A stretch of DNA of 64,000 nucleotides, from positions 272,001 through 336,000 of the forward strand of contig JAJTWR010000452.1 in assembly GCA_021613335.1 (NCBI GenBank), given 5' to 3'. This document shows positions 59,802-64,000 of the stretch, one piece after another. The notes beneath the pieces were generated by a model, which worked only from the letters and a program-made list of their open reading frames with translations, searched no databases and was not told the DNA's origin. The stretch's first letter is position 1. Every line of letters begins with the position of its first letter. A program made the translations under genes and the position numbers. This DNA comes from Whitmania pigra (Eukaryota; Annelida; Clitellata; Hirudinida; Haemopidae).

Positions 59802-62650
59802 AGAACTTAGAAACTCCTACCGCGGAGCTAACCGACAGGGAATCATCAGAGGAGTGCCCCCGTCATCAAACGTTTCGGCCCAAACTCCTGACGTTCTCGA
59901 GGGGTGGGCCACACACCCGTTGATCAGGCGGGTGTCCCTGTCGGTGAAAACCCTACCTATCCGACTTCATCGCAACGCACCGCACGTTATATGATGATCG
60001 ATGAAATTCACGACGACCTTTGTGCATCGATCTCATATAATGCAAAACTGGGCGTTATAATTTCTTTGAAGCGGCCGCCGACACTTAGAAATATACGCTC
60101 ACCGGACGCGCGCATATATTGCCTCAAACGCTCAATCGCGTTTTTACGTCATTTGCGAATGCGCGCGTCAACAACTCAACAACCAAACCGCGATCTCTAT
60201 TCTTAGCAACGCTTACGACCTCTCATCTCCCAAATCCAACACGATGCTGCCTCTGCAGCCTCCGACATTTTTATCATAGCCCTAGTTCTTTCCCGGCTCG
60301 ATAAACCTATTTTAGTGAGGAACGTGTAGGCTGACTTACCAACCAAACCTCTCGCCCCAACTTCAATGGGCATTAGCGTTACTCGAAACCCGCTGACCTC
60401 TAGATCTTTCGCTAGCTCAGAGTATTTCTCTTCTTTCAGCACATTACTTGCTTCAATCCTATCTTCCCACGGGACGGTCAACTCTATCAAAATGAGAGCG
60501 CCTGACGACGACGAAGCGAGAACAACATCCGGCCTCCTGCCGCTATCCTTAAGCAGCTGGGGATATTGTCTCAAACCTTCCAGGTCGGCTGCGACAGTCC
60601 AATCATTAGCTTCTGCAAGAATGTCTCTCCTCGGAGGGAGTCTATTTTTCTTACAGTGTAGTGAAAAGCCCTCTCGCAGGAAGTATACCTTCCGCTTGTA
60701 ATGCAATCTTGCGAGAATTTGCTTTAGCTACCGCCGTTTTGGTAGCTTCTACCACTTCCTTTAGGACCTTATTGTGTCGCCAAGTGTACCGACCATTGTC
60801 GAGGGCATATGCGCAACTTGAGAGCACATGATGAAGTGTCTCGAAGCCGCCGCAGAGCTCACATTTGCAGTCTTCCGTTAAACCCCATCTTCGCAAATTG
60901 TCCTTAGAGGGAAGTTGGTCATAAATCGATCTTATCAGAAAGGCCAGACGATATGGAGACATTCTCCATATCTCGTTCCAACCGATGGAACGCTGAACCA
61001 CGTCTTCCCACGCGGTCCATCGACCCTGCTGTGCCTGCTGCACTGCCTTAATGACTCGATCTTTTTCTAAATCTCTCCTCCTCTCCTGAATAATAAGCCT
61101 TGCCCTAATCGCAGGGCAAGACTCAGACCATTTTGCGAAGTGGTTCCACCCAACAGCCTGACGACCCGATTGAATAGGACCTCGCATTTCTTCGAACGTC
61201 AGTTCCGCGACTGACTTATCGATTTCATCCTGTGCTGAGAACTTCCTTTTAGTTCTTAACAGTGGTCTAACTTCGCGGATCCTGATGTCCGCAGAGTTAT
61301 TCAACATCCACTGCGTCCTTATTTTAGAGACCTCATACTCTTCCACCAGGGAACGAAGAGGTAACCTTAATTTTGAGCTCTTACTGTAGAGGGCAACAGA
61401 TGACATCCCTGGAGGTAGCCCAAGCCACGATCTGATGTATCTGCTAACTTTCCTCTCTAATCCTTCGACTGTGGGCAAACCGATCTCATAGATCGTCAAT
61501 GGCCACAGCAACCTTGGTAGAAGCACAAACTGGAACAACCCCACCTTAAACCTTCCCTGCAATGGTGCCTCTCCGATTGCCTTCAAACCCACAACAGCCT
61601 GTTCGACAGTGCAACTCTCTTGGCTCCTATCGTTCAGCGAATCATTAAACACTCTGCCTAGGCTCTTAACCGGTTCCTCGGAAACTGTAGGAACCCGTTG
61701 ACCCGCTACAACAAACGAGATCGCTGCAGACTTTCCCTTTAACAAGGGCAAGACTTCTCGACTTCGCAGGTTTAAAAGCCATTCGACACCACCCAAGAAG
61801 GCCATTGAACTTGTTCAAAGTGTTCTGAACTGCCGGTCTTCTATTCATTACTAGGGTGGTGTCATCCATAAACGCTTTCACCGAAGGCATATAGAGACCC
61901 TTACCTAAATGCGCCTCTGGAACATTAGACCCGGCTGCGTTGAGCAGAAGTTGCATCGCCAGTACAAAAAGGGAAGGTGATATTGCACACCCCATTGCAA
62001 TACCCACCTCCAGAGGAACCCACTTAGTCGTGTACGTCTTGGTGGAGAACCTCATCATAAACCCGTCAAAATACGTCTGAATAATTTGAATTACGTGACG
62101 CGGCACATGGTGAATCTCCAACGTTTTCCATATGAGTTGGTGTGGCACCGACCCGTATGCATTCGCCAAGTCGAGCCACACAACGTACAAACTCAGGCGG
62201 CGCCTCTTGGCTCTTTGAATAGCCTCCCAAATCATGGAGGAGTGCTCTATGCAACCAGGCACGCCTGGAACACCTCCCTTCTGAATCGATGTATCAACGT
62301 ACTTATTGGTCAAAACATACTCAGTGAGTCTCTATGCAATCACAGAGAAAAATATCTTCCCTTCTACATTCAACAGCGAAATAGGTCTGAATTGATTTAG
62401 GCGAATGGAGTCCCGTTCCTTTGGTATATAGACGCCTTCTGCGACTCTCCACTCGTCATCTACAATGCCTGACTGCCAAGCCCTTTCGATGAGGGAGTGC
62501 AACAAATACAGCACCTTAGGGCATCTTTTATACAAAAGGTAGGGAATTCCATTGGGACCCGGCGCCGAACGGTTCCTAGCTTTCCTAACAACACGCCTCA
62601 CGTCCTCAATCGACGGAGATGTCAAGCTAAAAACACTGGTAGGGAGAGGC
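59802..62650 (-). mobile_element. RLE-type (R2/NeSL/Hero-like) non-LTR retrotransposon, 5' truncated, lightly mutated
   Basis: Reading leftward: reverse transcriptase (RNRSAPGPNGIPYLLYKRCP, NQFRPISLLNVEGKIFFSVI, WLDLANAYGSVPHQLIW, GCAISPSLFVLAM, FMDDTTLV as the catalytic YxDD-type box), thumb region, a CCHC zinc motif (CKCELCGGFETLHHVLSSC), then a restriction-like endonuclease (RRPDVVLASSSSGALILIEL then TVPWEDR, with PD...E-type acidic residues) ending at 60203. About 400 bp of 3' UTR follow. RT plus C-terminal RLE marks the R2-like lineage of often site-specific LINEs. Lesions: an in-frame TAG at about 62332-62334 (AAG expected in a VIAKRLTE context), a frameshift near 61735 and another near 60690. 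The 5' part with DNA-binding fingers is missing. The perfect target duplication shows the insertion is recent. Confidence 0.9.
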
Positions 62651-62703
62651 ACTTTTATTTATTATGAAATCTTCTAAATGATTATTCAAAAACACAGGAG
62701 AAA
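62651..62703. repeat. 53-bp target-site duplication, right copy
   Basis: Right partner of 59749-59801; it directly abuts the truncated 5' end of the retrotransposon. Confidence 0.95.
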
Positions 62704-62752
62704 TATACATGTCCTCGTCTAAGTAGTCATCCCTTTAGGAAGGAATTCATAG

Positions 62753-63149
62753 CTCAGACTCAAGCCAATTACATTGCCCAGTTCTCATCAGAACCACCTT
62801 ACAGAATGAACAAAAGCAAACAATACAGCCATCACAAAGTAAATCAACATCTGGCATTCAATGTCACCTATATCCCTTCAATCCACTAAATTCCATGACC
62901 AGGTTTTTGGTTACAGTGTTGGATGTGATATGAATCCTGGAGGTAACATAATAGCCAGTGGCAACTCGGATGGTCAAGTGGTATTTTATAACTTCCAAGC
63001 AAACAACAGACGTCATGACAAGGATAGGCTGCCCTCATACCGGGAACATCGCCTTGGATGTCGCATGGCATCCAGTTCTCCAGGCTACGTGCGCTTATTC
63101 GACGTGGGATGGTCGTATGGACGTTTGGCAATCAAAGGAAATCAACTAA
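62753..63149 (+). pseudogene. WDR25: WDR25-like C-terminal exons (frameshifted fragment)
   Basis: Exon 62753-62838 reads ANYIAQFSSEPPYRMNKSKQ; a 64-bp GT-AG intron follows; the last exon starts at 62903 with VFGYSVGCDMNPGGNIIASG and NSDGQVVFYNF, a WD repeat. Near 63010-63015 the frame shifts by one base; in the new frame HTGNIALDVAWHPVLQATCA, STWDGRMDVW and the stop at 63149 complete the last WD blade and C-terminus of WDR25, a WD40 protein related to splicing factor PRP17/CDC40. The upstream exons are not seen; the preceding intron holds the RLE retrotransposon. Either a sequencing error or a dead partial copy explains the frameshift. Confidence 0.75.
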
Positions 63150-63259
63150 AGAAGTCATATGGACACAAGATGTTTTTTCATTTAACAAAAATCTCTTTTC
63201 CACTGAAAGTAAAACAAAATAAAACAAAGCACAAACACATAAGCTGAAACTGTTTTCAA

Positions 63260-63960
63260 TTCAGGCCTTCACTCTGCAGGCAACTGAGATTCAGAAGTGA
63301 CATGGCTAGTGGCCTCTCTTCTCTGAGAGACTGACTCACACTGGCCCTGACATCCTTTGACAGCTCCTTTCTTAATATTACAGCCATCTTCTGAGTCAAG
63401 TAGGGAACTTCGTAGTTGTCGTTGTTTGCCAAGAATTCTGGAAAAAAAAAGCATGCATGTTTCTTCAGTTCTAAAAACAAGGCATTAGAATAAAGTTACA
63501 ACCTTGAACTTGATGTTGTGATCTTTGCTTATGAAGTGTTTCCTGAGAGCTGTGATGTCGCTGAGGAAGATGTTGCATAACGAGCAGTGGTAGGCTTTTA
63601 GAGGCCTGAAGAATTCGTCCCCTAAAAAATGGACTTAAGCTATTTATTCAACAGACAAATGAATGAAATTGATATTTATGCTCAAACTTTATAACTAATT
63701 TGCAACTCTTGAATACAAACATTACTTATGGCTATTATTAAGACTGGTTTTTCCTGCATAGTAATAAATTGTAAACTCTTAACGAACAACTTTATTGATT
63801 GTTGGTCAATTGAAATGTCGTGTTGGATCGTTTCACAAACTGAATTGGAATAACAAAATTCAAACAAAAATTTTACGTTACCTCTGGCAGGAGCACTCTT
63901 GGGATTGATCTCCAGTCTTTCGGAATCATCTGACGTTCTCTGATCCTCGCAATTTGAATT
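63260..63960 (-). CDS. Partial zinc-finger protein (matrin/U1-type C2H2), C-terminal exons
   Basis: Exons 63960-63882 (NSNCEDQRTSDDSERLEINP) and 63621-63503 join in phase. The second carries one C2H2 finger, CSLCNIFLSDITALRKHFIS followed by KDH: the C-x2-C-x12-H-x5-H spacing is that of RNA- or nucleic-acid-binding matrin/U1-type fingers. A last exon reads NDNYEVPYLTQKMAVILRKE and ends CLQSEGLN at 63260; its acceptor is unsettled. The obvious AG at 63438 gives the wrong phase, while an AG upstream of the poly-T tract keeps phase but encodes an odd HACFFFPE stretch. The gene extends past the right edge. Family not identified. Confidence 0.6.
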
Positions 63961-64000
63961 CTAAATATTGCAATAGTGCTACTTGGGAACAAGCATGCAC

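Noticed and set aside
60366..60701. Plus-strand frame of 111 codons in the RLE element
   Set aside because: Antisense of the endonuclease domain; no recognisable protein features.

Overview
The window is nuclear DNA of an invertebrate animal. It is AT-rich and intron-rich (canonical GT-AG introns, many of about 60-130 bp), with long (ATT)n/(AAT)n microsatellites, CR1-like LINEs, hAT elements, a Ty3/gypsy remnant and an R2-like LINE. Genes recognised by reading exons across splice sites are metazoan: DLD, eEF1B, a Piccolo/Fife active-zone scaffold, RANBP3, WDR25, eIF3a-derived exons and an ETO/Nervy NHR1 domain. The species cannot be named from sequence alone; a lophotrochozoan-like protostome is only a guess.

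1-8.2 kb holds a minus-strand tandem array of three RING-between-RING (RBR) genes. Copy 3 (7279-8175) looks intact. Copy 1 has a 556-bp mobile element with a telomere-like core in its first exon. Copy 2 is broken by a deletion, a frameshift and a hAT insertion. A CR1-like LINE and orphan NHR1 exons lie between the copies. 8.6-14.2 kb is a divergent housekeeping pair: eEF1B (minus) and mitochondrial dihydrolipoamide dehydrogenase (plus). Both models close in frame at the expected length.

18-42.8 kb is one large minus-strand gene of at least 14 exons in consistent phase, coding for about 3,080 residues. It carries a Rab-binding-type helix, a FYVE-like zinc finger split by an intron, a very long disordered exon, a PDZ domain and a Piccolo-like C2 domain. 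I read it as a Piccolo/Fife scaffold. Its introns contain microsatellites, minisatellites, a LINE remnant and a hAT MITE.

45.4-56.4 kb is a rearranged accessory region. Two segmental copies (45447-49752 and 53028-56075) carry members of an unfamiliar coiled-coil gene family and truncated eIF3a-derived genes. Genes with different N-termini share the same two C-terminal exons, and the switch lies inside an exon, so exon shuffling is ongoing here. Between the two copies lie the 3' half of RANBP3 (plus) and a small single-pass membrane protein (minus).

56.4-64 kb is mostly mobile DNA: a truncated Ty3/gypsy element inserted at an eIF3a-like exon, an internally deleted CR1-like LINE, and an RLE-type non-LTR element flanked by an identical 53-bp target duplication. 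The 3' end of a WDR25-like gene and a partial zinc-finger gene close the window. RANBP3, WDR25 and eIF3a are all present only as parts, so this end of the window looks like a patchwork of partial gene duplications.
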